Positions 22,409-31,308 of a stretch of DNA of 33,558 nt are shown here, piece by piece. How positions within the stretch are numbered: the stretch's first letter is position 1; every line of letters begins with the position of its first letter. The position numbers and the translations under genes were made by a program. Below the pieces are notes generated by a model. It was not told the DNA's origin. It saw only the letters and a list, made by a program, of their open reading frames with translations, and did not search any database. Origin of the DNA: Candidatus Neomarinimicrobiota bacterium (GTDB lineage Bacteria; Fidelibacterota; Marinisomatia; Marinisomatales; S15-B10); the NCBI GenBank assembly GCA_036476315.1, contig JAZGBI010000037.1:1-33558 (forward strand), read 5' to 3'.

Positions 22409-25400
22409 ATGAAGGTTAGAAGATTCCTGTCCCCAGTTATTGTTTGCCTGATAGCGTTCTTCCAGGGTGTTGCATCTGCCTCGGTTGACTCCCAGGATAC
22501 AATTTTTGTTGAAGATGAGAGCCTTCGAGGGACGCTTATCCAGTTTGCGGGCGGGGAAAGTGCCTGGGGATTTCTCAACGAAGACACGATTCCTGACCTT
22601 GCCCACACCGGCTACTCGGATTCGCTGGGAGGAACGATTGTCTCCATCTATTTCTTCAACGGGGAGGGTGAGATTGACACGATGCAATCTCTAACGGCCG
22701 GATTAATAAGCGATCCCGCCGGAGGGTTTGGCAGCATCGCTCTGGGTGATTATGACAATGATGGAGATCTGGATATTCTGGTAACGGGAGGAGCTGCGGC
22801 CGTTCTGTTCGAAAATGACTCGACAGGCAGGTTTGTCTCTTCTGTGCTGACTCATTTTCCTTTTCTGGTCTACAGCAAGGGACGATGGATCGACCTGGAC
22901 AATGACGGTGATCTCGATCTTTTCATCATGGGTCTGGACGCTATTGAGGAGAGACTCGTTACGAAAATCTACTTGAACGGTCCTCTGGGGACCTTTGTGG
23001 CTGATGAGACGCAAATCCTGGCCAATCTCGCCAATGGTGACGCAGCGTGGGGTGACTATGATAATGATGGCGACCTGGATCTTGTTGTGGCAGGTCAAAG
23101 TACCGACGTCCTTTCTCATGTCATCAAGGTATTCAAAAACGAGCCCACCGGTCGTCTGGTGGAGGATCCTAATCCGAAGTTGACCGGATTGAAAGCCGCC
23201 ACTGTTTCATGGGGTGATTACGATAATGATGGCGATCTCGACCTGATAAGCACAGGGTGGGATGGCGTGAGTCCGGCGACTTATATCTATGAGAACGAGC
23301 CAGTGGGGACTCTGTCTGAAGAAAAGAATCAGATTTCTTTTGGAGTCACTTACGGTTCAACGAATTTGGGCGATCTGAACAATGACGGAAATCTCGACAT
23401 GATATTGACGGGCGCCGACAGTGTCAGCGCGGATGCAGAGACACTTCTTGTGCACACGGCCAAGGTCTATCTGGGTGATGGAGACGGTCTGTTCACGGAG
23501 ATTCAAACGATCGAGGGAGCCATTAACGGTAGCTTCGGTGACTACGACGGAGACGGTGACCTGGACCTGTTTGTCAATGGATATGCCGTTCCGGGAAGCT
23601 TGAACACTGCTTACGCCAAGATTTTCACCAACACTGTCGAGGTGGCAAACGAAGATCCTTCTCCTCCCGCTTCTCTATCGTCTTTCGCCGTGGGCAATAA
23701 GGTGACCCTGACCTGGAGTCAGGGCTCTGACGACAGGACGCCAAAATCAGCGCTGGTTTACAACGTCAGAATGGGAACGTTGGCCAATGGGAACGCAATC
23801 CTTTCCGGGACGGTGCCTCTTGGGGTTGGAAACATTGGGCAGGGGCTTATCAAAGTTTTTCGGGATATTCCTCCGGGAACTTACGTCTGGAGCGTTCAAG
23901 CCATTGACCAAGGGCTGCACGCTTCGGAGTGGTCCACTGAAGATACTCTAATCATTCAGCGCCTGGTAAAATCTAACCAATCACTGTCAGGCGTTTGGTT
24001 CAATACAGCGTCGTGGAATGATTACGACAATGACGGGAACCTGGATCTCGCCTTAACCGGTATTTCTTTTGCTCTTGGTGATACGGCTACAAGGTTATTC
24101 AAGAATGAACCGCCGGGAAGGCTGTCCCAGGATTTAGCGCAAGACATTCGGGCCGTGTGGGGAGGATCCATGGCCTGGGGTGATTACACGAACGACGGCT
24201 TTCTCGATTTTGTTATTTCCGGGCTGGATGGGCTGGCTCCAGCGACGTACCTGTATGAATGGGTTGAATCGGAACGGAAATTCAGGCTGGATGCAACGCA
24301 GGAAGTATCCCAGGTCTGGGGAGGAAATCAGAATTCGGACTGGGCCGACTACGACAATGACGGTGACCTGGATCTCGTTGTGGGAGGTCTCGATTTTGAC
24401 AGCCAGATGATTCTCAAGATCTTTCACAACGATACGTCAAGTATATTTATGGAAGACACACTGCAGAACCTTGAGCCTCTGTGGCCTTGTGTCAATAGAT
24501 GGATAGATTTCGACGCTGACGGTTTCGTCGATCTTTTTACATCCGGCGTGAGCTCGGACAGCATCTATTTCCAGAAGATCTACATCAATGATTCCCGGGG
24601 TCTATTTGTCGAAAGCATCTCTCAGATAGGTGAGGGAGTGAAGGCGGGGGCCGCTGCCTGGGGTGACTTCGACAGTGATGGATTTCCCGATCTCGCGGTA
24701 ACCGGGCTTCATGACACGGGAGAGCTCACGCTGAAAGTATTCAATAATGAGGACGGCATCTCATTAACGCAGGTGGTAGCATTCCCAGGTGTCTATTTTG
24801 GTTCCCTGGATTGGGGTGATTATGACAACGACGGTGATTTGGATCTCGTGGTCTCAGGGAATTCCACTTTCTTCGGAGAGATTGGTGCTGATCCTGTGAC
24901 CCACGTTTACCGCAACGATACCGGGGACGATTCGACAGCTTTCGTTCAAGATGATTCGCTGTTCCTTGAAGGAGCGGGTGCAAGTACCGTACTGTGGGGA
25001 GACTATAACGGGGACGGTGATCTGGATCTCCTTGTGGCTGGTAACAGCTCCTCCGGCGATGAGTTTTCACTGGTCTACGATAATCTTGAATCGATCGAAA
25101 ACGCGAACCTGCCGCCTCAGGCGCCTTCGGGACTTCTGGCTCTTGTGGATACCCTGGAGGCGACCATTAACCTGGAGTGGCTTCAAGCGGAGGATCAAAT
25201 CTCCCCTGCATACGGTTTTACCAGGTCCGAGGGTCTGACCTATAACCTGCAGGTTGGAAACAGTGATGGAGGGCATGAAATTGCTTCCGGTAACCTGTCC
25301 TATGGACTCGGATCCCGGGGACCTGGCGAACAGGCGTATTTGCGCGATATTGATACATCGCCTCCTGGAGTGGATACGGTGATTGCGACATTCGGGTCCG

Positions 25401-26485
25401 GCATTGCAGCAAGGCAGATTAACCTGGTCATCAGATTTCTCGAGACGGGGGTCTACTACTGGCGTGTGCAGGCGGTGGATAACGGCTTTGCCCGGTCTGA
25501 CTGGTCTTCCACCCAATCATTCTATTTCGGGATGAACAACAACGTTGCTCCGGATGTCGCCATCCTCCATCCTGGAAGGGCATTTCCAGACACCATTTGG
25601 GCGACCCAGCAGAGTTTTTCGGAAAATGTCTGGACCGGAAGTCTCGTCTTGCCGGATACAGGATTTTCAGGTGAGGCGATAGAAATAGTGATTCAAAGGG
25701 CCAGAAATATGGCGGGAATTGACATGATGCCCACCACATTTTACCGGTCACCGTCAAAAGTCACGAGGGCGGAGGGAGGAACGGTTATCAGTGACGACGG
25801 GATGGTAACGCTTCAGCTCTCCCCGAACTCCGTACCCGAAGATGACGTGGTCAAGATCCGTGCTCTGGCATCGTCTCCTCCCGACAGCCAGGGAGCAGTT
25901 CCAGTCACGAGATTGTACCGAATCTCTGGCGAGACTTCCGTGCTAAGAAAACCAGCGGTCCTCCGTATGGTATACGACACCTCCCTCGTCTCTCTTTCTT
26001 CGCTTCCGTATGATCCCGACTCATTGTTCATCGGTCATGTCTCAAACACCGATTCGACTGTACGCTGGGCCGGAGGAACGATTGATACAACGGCTGGGTC
26101 CCGCAGAATCACCACCTGGATTGATACATTAGGTCTCTATGCCGTCTTTGAAAATCGAGGATTTCAGGTCCCTGCTTTCAAGGCACTCGATAATCTGACG
26201 TGTCAACCCAGAATTTTCTCTCCAGGAGGAGGTGTATTTGACGCAAGAACAAACATTCTTTTCGATTTGAACGAAAATGAGAAAGTAACCATTAGAATCT
26301 TCAACCCTGCTGGCCGGCTTAAGCGAACAGTCGTCTCGGGCGACCTTATGCAAAAAGGTTCCAACGCAGTTTCCTGGGATGGAATGGATGATGAAGGCCA
26401 GGTGCTGGTAAGCGGGCTATATATCATCACCGTTGAAACGTCAAGAAAGACCGGAGCGACGACCGTGGGTGTTTTGAACAAATGA
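22409..26485 (+). CDS. Large exported FG-GAP/VCBS repeat protein with FlgD-like C-terminal domain
   Basis: Secreted protein of 1358 residues from ATG 22409; the frame is open back to TTG 22346, but the ATG gives a clean signal peptide (MKVRRFLSPVIVCLIAFFQGVASA). I count 13 calcium-binding repeats of the DYDNDGDLDL kind, in two blocks of six and seven, which would fold as FG-GAP beta-propellers. Each block is followed by a fibronectin-III-like domain ending in a YVWSVQAIDQG or YYWRVQAVDNG motif. After a further beta-sandwich region, the C-terminus is a FlgD-type Ig domain (FDLNENEKVTIRIFNPAGRL ... GMDDEGQVLVSGLYIITV), a frequent end domain of exported FCB-group proteins. Surface attachment or adhesion is the usual inference. 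It overlaps the next gene by ATGA, so the two products are made together. Confidence 0.9.
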   Translation: MKVRRFLSPVIVCLIAFFQGVASASVDSQDTIFVEDESLRGTLIQFAGGESAWGFLNEDTIPDLAHTGYSDSLGGTIVSIYFFNGEGEIDTMQSLTAGLISDPAGGFGSIALGDYDNDGDLDILVTGGAAAVLFENDSTGRFVSSVLTHFPFLVYSKGRWIDLDNDGDLDLFIMGLDAIEERLVTKIYLNGPLGTFVADETQILANLANGDAAWGDYDNDGDLDLVVAGQSTDVLSHVIKVFKNEPTGRLVEDPNPKLTGLKAATVSWGDYDNDGDLDLISTGWDGVSPATYIYENEPVGTLSEEKNQISFGVTYGSTNLGDLNNDGNLDMILTGADSVSADAETLLVHTAKVYLGDGDGLFTEIQTIEGAINGSFGDYDGDGDLDLFVNGYAVPGSLNTAYAKIFTNTVEVANEDPSPPASLSSFAVGNKVTLTWSQGSDDRTPKSALVYNVRMGTLANGNAILSGTVPLGVGNIGQGLIKVFRDIPPGTYVWSVQAIDQGLHASEWSTEDTLIIQRLVKSNQSLSGVWFNTASWNDYDNDGNLDLALTGISFALGDTATRLFKNEPPGRLSQDLAQDIRAVWGGSMAWGDYTNDGFLDFVISGLDGLAPATYLYEWVESERKFRLDATQEVSQVWGGNQNSDWADYDNDGDLDLVVGGLDFDSQMILKIFHNDTSSIFMEDTLQNLEPLWPCVNRWIDFDADGFVDLFTSGVSSDSIYFQKIYINDSRGLFVESISQIGEGVKAGAAAWGDFDSDGFPDLAVTGLHDTGELTLKVFNNEDGISLTQVVAFPGVYFGSLDWGDYDNDGDLDLVVSGNSTFFGEIGADPVTHVYRNDTGDDSTAFVQDDSLFLEGAGASTVLWGDYNGDGDLDLLVAGNSSSGDEFSLVYDNLESIENANLPPQAPSGLLALVDTLEATINLEWLQAEDQISPAYGFTRSEGLTYNLQVGNSDGGHEIASGNLSYGLGSRGPGEQAYLRDIDTSPPGVDTVIATFGSGIAARQINLVIRFLETGVYYWRVQAVDNGFARSDWSSTQSFYFGMNNNVAPDVAILHPGRAFPDTIWATQQSFSENVWTGSLVLPDTGFSGEAIEIVIQRARNMAGIDMMPTTFYRSPSKVTRAEGGTVISDDGMVTLQLSPNSVPEDDVVKIRALASSPPDSQGAVPVTRLYRISGETSVLRKPAVLRMVYDTSLVSLSSLPYDPDSLFIGHVSNTDSTVRWAGGTIDTTAGSRRITTWIDTLGLYAVFENRGFQVPAFKALDNLTCQPRIFSPGGGVFDARTNILFDLNENEKVTIRIFNPAGRLKRTVVSGDLMQKGSNAVSWDGMDDEGQVLVSGLYIITVETSRKTGATTVGVLNK

Positions 26486-29298
26486 ACCTCACCGTTGACT
26501 TCCCGATGAGCGTCGATCGGTGTGGCGTCGTCAGACTCCTGTTCATTCTGGTCCTTGGAGTGAATTCGGCGTTCCCGCAGGGAGAAGAACAGGTATTCGT
26601 GGGGTCCCGCCCCCTGGGCATGGGCGAGACATTCGTCGCCGTCGCCGACGATGGGAACACCATCTATTGGAACCCCGCTGGACTCCCCGGTCTGCGAAGG
26701 CAGGAAATCACCACAAGCTACACTGATCTATTCGGTCTGGCGATCATCAATAGCTACGTCGGTTACGTCCTTCCCTTGAGGGACGAATTCGCCCTGGGCC
26801 TCGATTGGTATTATCTCGGATTTGATGATGAGGAGCTTGGGTACTCCCGCAATAAAGTGAATTTCGCCTTTGGCTTCCAGCTCTTCCAGAGAGTTGCTCT
26901 CGGAGGTAACATCAAGTACATTTTCAATGATATGAGTCTGGACGGGACGTCGTACGGCAGAAGTTCCGGAGTCGGATGGGATTTCGGAGTGCTGATCACT
27001 CCATGGCCGAAACTGAGAATCGGTCTGGTGGGGTACGACATTTCTGGGACGTCGGTCACGTATGACAACAATATCGAAGAAGAAATTCTCAGTCAGAAGA
27101 TGCGAGCCGGACTTGCATGGAAACCCCGTGAAGGTCTAACAATAGCACTTGACGTTGATGACCGCTGGCATTTGGGGGCGGAGTACTGGATATTGGAAGG
27201 ACTCGGAATACGAGGGGGTGTCCAAAGGGATCGCCGGACGCACAAGTCGGATCCGCCGTTGATTGTTCCTTCTGCAGGCATTGGATTGAGATACAAAGCA
27301 CTGAGATTTGATTATAGCTTTGAACAGAATCCTTATCTGTACCCCACCCATCGATTTTCCCTTTCGTTTCAGCTTCGTCCGGCACTTGTGAGCATTACCT
27401 CTGCGTCAGTCCTGCATACGCCGTTATTCAGATCGTTATACCACTTTTATGAGGATGAGGAATTCGCTCAGGTGACTCTAAAGAATTCAGCGGACAAAGA
27501 TTTGCCTGTAAAAGTATCGCTGTACGTACCTACGATGATGGAAACTCCACACGAAGAGAACATCGTCTTGCCGGCGAAGACCGTTCAGGAGTATACTCTC
27601 GGGGCGACATTCTCCGATGACATTCTGACATCCCCTCGTGCGCCATTCGACAACCTTGTCCAACCCGAGGTGAAAATCTCCTACACTCAAGAAAGACAGG
27701 AAAAATTCGCTCAGAAGAAAATGGATCCTACGTACGTATTGGGACGGGGCAAAATAAGCTGGGCCGAGCCTGAAAGAATCGCCAGCTTCGTTATGCCGGA
27801 GGATCCCGCGGTGGATCGAGTAGCCAAGTACTATATTGGATACTATGCGCCGATTCTCAAGAATTACCTGAATCGTTCGAATCTCGGCAGAGCCATGATA
27901 TTGTTTGACGCACTGGGAAGTCAGGGACTGTCATACGGTCCCGATCCTCAAACCCCCTTTCTGCAAATCTCGAAAGACCGGAGTGCATTCGATACGGTGA
28001 AATATCCTGTTGACTTGCTGAAAACGAAGGTGGGAGACTGCGACGATCTCACAGTGCTGTACGGGTCCTTACTGGAGAATTTGGGAATTGCTACAAGATT
28101 TCTCGACGTATTTGCTCCGGGTGAGGGGCACATATTCTTGATGTTTGACAGCGGTGTATCTCCTCAATCCGTGGAAGAGACTTTCCTGCAGCAATCTGAC
28201 GTGGCCATCGTGGATGGTCGCGTATGGATCCCCGTGGAAACCACTCTGGTGGGACAACCCTTCTTTCTCGCGTGGCAGCAAGGGGCTTTCGAGTACCAAA
28301 AGCGCAAGAACGAACAGACCATGAATGAGATTGACGTTCGCCGAAGCCAGCAAACGTACCGACCTGGAAGCATTGAAGGCATTTACGACACGGTTCTGGA
28401 AGAGAAAGGTGTAAGTGATCTTCTAAAAGCCGATCTCGAACAGTACAGTCTCATGATACAGCAAATCGTGTTTCGCCAAACAGGAAATCTGCGGAGCGCG
28501 GAGGATTATTATGACGCGGCGGCCATTTATTTGGATTTCTCCCGCCTGTCAGAGGCCATGGAGATGCTGGAAGATGCTCTAAGGCTCAGGAAGAATTTTC
28601 CAGACGCCGTCAATACCCTCGGCGTTGTCTACACGAAAATGGGGGAGTACGACGCGGCCATAGAACAGTACAACCGGGCCCTAAAGCTCTTGCCCGATCA
28701 CCCGGGATTCAAATTGAACATTGCCATTACTCACTACCTTCAAGGAAAAAAGATTCTTGCCCAACAGGAATATGAGGAAGTAGTGAGATTAGACCCCAAT
28801 TTTGCGGGAGGGTTGGATCTGCTCCTGGGGATTCAGGAGAGAGACGAGGGAGGACCCCCGGAGGAACCTATCCAGTTTATGAAAGAGATATCCCCCTTAA
28901 TCGTGACCGAAGAGCTTGAAACGGAAATCTCTCCCCCGGCGCGTCAGATGTGGCTGGGAGCTGAGGGAGAAGATGTGAGAGACCGGGCTCCTGAGGTCGA
29001 AGCGCTGGAGACGTTCAGAAAAAGGAAAGCTAAGAGCGATAACGCGGTAGGACTGGCCTTTGCCCGCCGGGGAAACATGGAGATGGCCGCGGATTTCTTT
29101 CGAAGGGCTCACAGATCTGATCCTGACAATACCGGTTACCTGGTGAACCTCGCCACGGCTCACTATGTCCTTGGACGATATGATGCCGCGCTAATGGAAT
29201 ACGATGAAATCGCAATCCGGAATCCTGAACTGCTTCCGCAGTTGAAATTCATCGTGAGCAAGGGCAAGGAAAGAGCTGGAATCAGGCTCTTTGAGTAG
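26482..29298 (+). CDS. PorV-like barrel / transglutaminase-like / TPR fusion protein
   Basis: Exported protein of 938 residues; signal-like stretch after ATG 26482 (VVRLLFILVLGVNSAFPQG). Residues about 30-300 resemble the PorV/UPF0164 outer-membrane barrel: the start FVGSRPLGMGETFVAVADD, then NTIYWNPAGL, alternating beta strands, and FRFDYSF-like ends. Residues about 300-470 form an unassigned beta/helical linker. A transglutaminase-like domain follows, with Cys520 (VGDCDDLTVLYGSLLENLGI), His550 (GHIFLMFD) and WIPVETT, where the third catalytic Asp would be Glu. From about 670 to the end are TPRs (AAIYLDFSRLSEAMEMLEDAL; DAVNTLGVVYTKMGEYDAAIEQYNRAL; and others). I know no standard protein with this order. 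It is translationally coupled to the FG-GAP protein and may secrete, anchor or process it; that is inference. Confidence 0.82.
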   Translation: MNLTVDFPMSVDRCGVVRLLFILVLGVNSAFPQGEEQVFVGSRPLGMGETFVAVADDGNTIYWNPAGLPGLRRQEITTSYTDLFGLAIINSYVGYVLPLRDEFALGLDWYYLGFDDEELGYSRNKVNFAFGFQLFQRVALGGNIKYIFNDMSLDGTSYGRSSGVGWDFGVLITPWPKLRIGLVGYDISGTSVTYDNNIEEEILSQKMRAGLAWKPREGLTIALDVDDRWHLGAEYWILEGLGIRGGVQRDRRTHKSDPPLIVPSAGIGLRYKALRFDYSFEQNPYLYPTHRFSLSFQLRPALVSITSASVLHTPLFRSLYHFYEDEEFAQVTLKNSADKDLPVKVSLYVPTMMETPHEENIVLPAKTVQEYTLGATFSDDILTSPRAPFDNLVQPEVKISYTQERQEKFAQKKMDPTYVLGRGKISWAEPERIASFVMPEDPAVDRVAKYYIGYYAPILKNYLNRSNLGRAMILFDALGSQGLSYGPDPQTPFLQISKDRSAFDTVKYPVDLLKTKVGDCDDLTVLYGSLLENLGIATRFLDVFAPGEGHIFLMFDSGVSPQSVEETFLQQSDVAIVDGRVWIPVETTLVGQPFFLAWQQGAFEYQKRKNEQTMNEIDVRRSQQTYRPGSIEGIYDTVLEEKGVSDLLKADLEQYSLMIQQIVFRQTGNLRSAEDYYDAAAIYLDFSRLSEAMEMLEDALRLRKNFPDAVNTLGVVYTKMGEYDAAIEQYNRALKLLPDHPGFKLNIAITHYLQGKKILAQQEYEEVVRLDPNFAGGLDLLLGIQERDEGGPPEEPIQFMKEISPLIVTEELETEISPPARQMWLGAEGEDVRDRAPEVEALETFRKRKAKSDNAVGLAFARRGNMEMAADFFRRAHRSDPDNTGYLVNLATAHYVLGRYDAALMEYDEIAIRNPELLPQLKFIVSKGKERAGIRLFE

Positions 29299-30192
29299 GG
29301 AACAGGACTTGAATCCCGCAGCTGGTTTTCTCCTCACTTTTTCTCGATTTTGTCGAGATCACTGAATCTCAAGATTCTGTGGAGAATCGTCGCTAAGTGA
29401 TGTGAGGGTCTTTGTGCTTTTTGTCTTGATACAAAAAGCACGAAAAAAATCAAGGCTGGATTCCTCCGGGCTGGGCCGTCATTGGTTTCCTCGAAAGAAA
29501 CCAAACTCCCCCGATAGTCATCGGGGTCAGACAAGGATTCTTTCTTAACGGAAACCGCCTCCGGTTCTATTACGCCCGAAGGAATTAGGTCGGTTAAGAA
29601 ACCTTGATAGTCGATACCATTGCGGAGATCTTCAGACAGTTGTGGACTCTCCAAATGGGATTATTCGAATAATCTTCCGGGCTAGATACTTCAGATACGT
29701 CGAAATGAGAGCGGGAGTATCCTTCTTGGTGCCGATTCATCGGCACCATCAGTGGCCCTAAAAGAATTTGCGCAATAAAGGGGATGCCAAGTCCGTGGAA
29801 GAGAATCAATTACTGTTTGAGTCCTCCCGACTTGTCGGGGGGAGGAGTTTAATTGATTCCCACGGACGCAGGCAGTCCCGCCCAAATTATTTTCCAGCCA
29901 AAGGCCTTTTGGTACTTTTCTGCCTGAGAAAAGTACAGAGAGAAACACTCTGTAGATAATCTCACAATGAGAACGTGGAGGAATCCGAGGAACGGAAGTT
30001 CCTGGGACAGCACTCAGATTGAACAATCACCACAAGATTCTATGTAGTTCCGGCAGACAGGATCGGCAGACAGCATCGGTCTTGTATCTGACCGCCGGAA
30101 TGTGTAAAATAGTGATGAACACGATCTGGTTTGTGTGACGGTGGTGGAAAAAACATGAATTTGGTTAAGTACCGGGAGCTCGGGGAGAAATT
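29299..30192. repeat. 894-bp gap packed with perfect hairpins
   Basis: No credible gene. Nine or more inverted repeats follow one another: TCTCGA/TCGAGA (29342-29358), an 11-bp stem GTGCTTTTTGT/ACAAAAAGCAC (29414-29441) whose loop CTTGAT can pair with ATCAAG at 29449-29454, TTGGTTTC/GAAACCAA (29482-29504), CCCCGAT/ATCGGGG (29509-29526), TTTCTTAAC/GTTAAGAAA (29541-29601, enclosing smaller ones), ATTATTCGAATAAT (29660-29673), a 10-bp stem TGGTGCCGAT/ATCGGCACCA (29727-29748), a composite stem of 8 bp plus 10 bp (29791-29867) with a GC-rich inner hairpin, and GTACTTTTCT/AGAAAAGTAC (29912-29936). From about 30050 to 30080 is a CGGCAGACAG direct repeat. GGGGAG before 30193 is the next ribosome site. 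Confidence 0.75.
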
Positions 30193-30690
30193 ATGAGATA
30201 CGCATCAACCACGATTAGTCTATTGACGACGCTCTTTCTGTCAAGTTATCTTGGGGCGGCACTTCAAGACACAGCCGAACAGAAGGACAGTTCACCTGGA
30301 AAGGAAGAACAGGCGGATCTTTCTGATATCTGGCTCAATACCGTATGGAAGAATATCGACGAGATCACGACAACAAAGGAATCGTTTGATGTGGAGAAGG
30401 TTACTACTGTAGCGGGCGTTCGCGGAGCAGAGGCAGAAGATGAGGCTACGAATGAACTGTACTACAGGGGAAGTATGCGTTCCCCGAGTATGGAGGATTT
30501 GAAATCAGCGATAGAGAGGTTGGAGGGCCTTATCGAAGACGACCCGGATGGAGAAAAGGCGCCGGAATTCAGATACTATGTTATCCAATGCTATCTTCAG
30601 TTGGGGAACGAGGACAAGGCTGGAGAACTGGGGGAAAAGCTTCTTGAAGACCACCCAGATTCGAAGTGGGCGGCGCTGTATAAGAAATAA
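30193..30690 (+). CDS. Small exported protein with TPR-like C-terminus
   Basis: Protein of 165 residues with a signal peptide (MRYASTTISLLTTLFLSSYLGAALQ). The ATG is preceded by CGGGGAGAAATT, a good ribosome site. The middle is acidic and low in structure signals (about 25-95). The last 65 residues form helical pairs with TPR character (EDLKSAIERLEGLIEDDPDG, FRYYVIQCYLQLGNEDKAGELGEKLLEDHP). No catalytic motif is visible. It is probably periplasmic or lipid-free at the outer membrane; its role is unknown. It converges on the minus-strand gene at 30717 with only 26 bases between stops and no visible terminator. Confidence 0.75.
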   Translation: MRYASTTISLLTTLFLSSYLGAALQDTAEQKDSSPGKEEQADLSDIWLNTVWKNIDEITTTKESFDVEKVTTVAGVRGAEAEDEATNELYYRGSMRSPSMEDLKSAIERLEGLIEDDPDGEKAPEFRYYVIQCYLQLGNEDKAGELGEKLLEDHPDSKWAALYKK

Positions 30691-30716
30691 CTCATTTTAT
30701 ATACTCACTCCATAAT

Positions 30717-31073
30717 TCAGTCGGATCCTGCAACGAGCCAGAAATAGGAATAGAATAATACAAGTCCTGTAACCACCAGGCAGAAGGTTCCCACACCAGA
30801 AATTTCTCGAGCTTTCTCGAAGTTTTCTTCCTGCTTCTGCCGGTAGAGATGGCGGAAATTGATCTTCTTTCCGGCCTTCTTCGCCTCCTGCTTGCAGCGT
30901 ACCGCCGCGACCCAGAATTGGGGAATTTCAACTAGTGAGAGGGAGTTGAGACCCTCCGTTTGAGCCTTCTTAATAATTCGATGGTCGCAAGGGGCGTTCT
31001 CTTCAGCCATCTTCTCCGGTTGGGCAGATATAAGCGTTGAAAGGACGATTAATGTGAGGAGTATTTGCTTCAT
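30717..31073 (-). CDS. Small exported membrane protein, unknown
   Basis: Minus-strand protein of 118 residues from ATG 31073, which gives a signal peptide (MKQILLTLIVLSTLISAQPEK); the frame opens earlier at a GTG (31100). The mature part has two cysteines (APCDHR and VRCKQE) that could form a disulfide or bind a ligand, a basic helical stretch (KKINFRHLYRQKQEENFEKAREIS) and a C-terminal membrane helix (GTFCLVVTGLVLFYSYFWLV). Topology would be periplasmic with a C-terminal anchor. I do not recognise the family. Confidence 0.7.
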   Translation of the reverse strand: MKQILLTLIVLSTLISAQPEKMAEENAPCDHRIIKKAQTEGLNSLSLVEIPQFWVAAVRCKQEAKKAGKKINFRHLYRQKQEENFEKAREISGVGTFCLVVTGLVLFYSYFWLVAGSD

Positions 31074-31308
31074 ACGCCGTGGATCATTGTTTGAGTTCAC
31101 ACCAGGGTTTGCGACTGCTCCCCCCTTCCAATCCCATTTCTACTGACCATGTAGTATGTCTCACTTTTTCCCGATTTGGTCGGGATACTGCAAAAACTTG
31201 GCCCGTCTACACGTCGTTACGACGGACAAGCAGGCAGGGAAATATTGAGCCAAGAATGGGTGTCGGGATCTCAAGATCGAGGACGAATCACCACCCGGCG
31301 CAACGGGA
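31074..31308. repeat. Gap with hairpins, one shared with the 29.3-kb region
   Basis: At 31160-31190 lies a hairpin (stem TCCCGA/TCGGGA, loop TTTGG) that is a near copy of 29333-29364 (stem TCTCGA/TCGAGA, loop TTTTG), including the flanking CTCACTTTTTC. Further inverted repeats are CGTCG/CGACG (31212-31224) inside CTTGGC (31197-31202) with GCCAAG (31249-31254). Nothing codes. Confidence 0.6.

Noticed and set aside
29333-30026. Minus-strand frames of 71-111 codons in the hairpin-dense gap
   Set aside because: They are built from inverted repeats, have no ribosome sites and overlap each other; no protein-like domain is visible.
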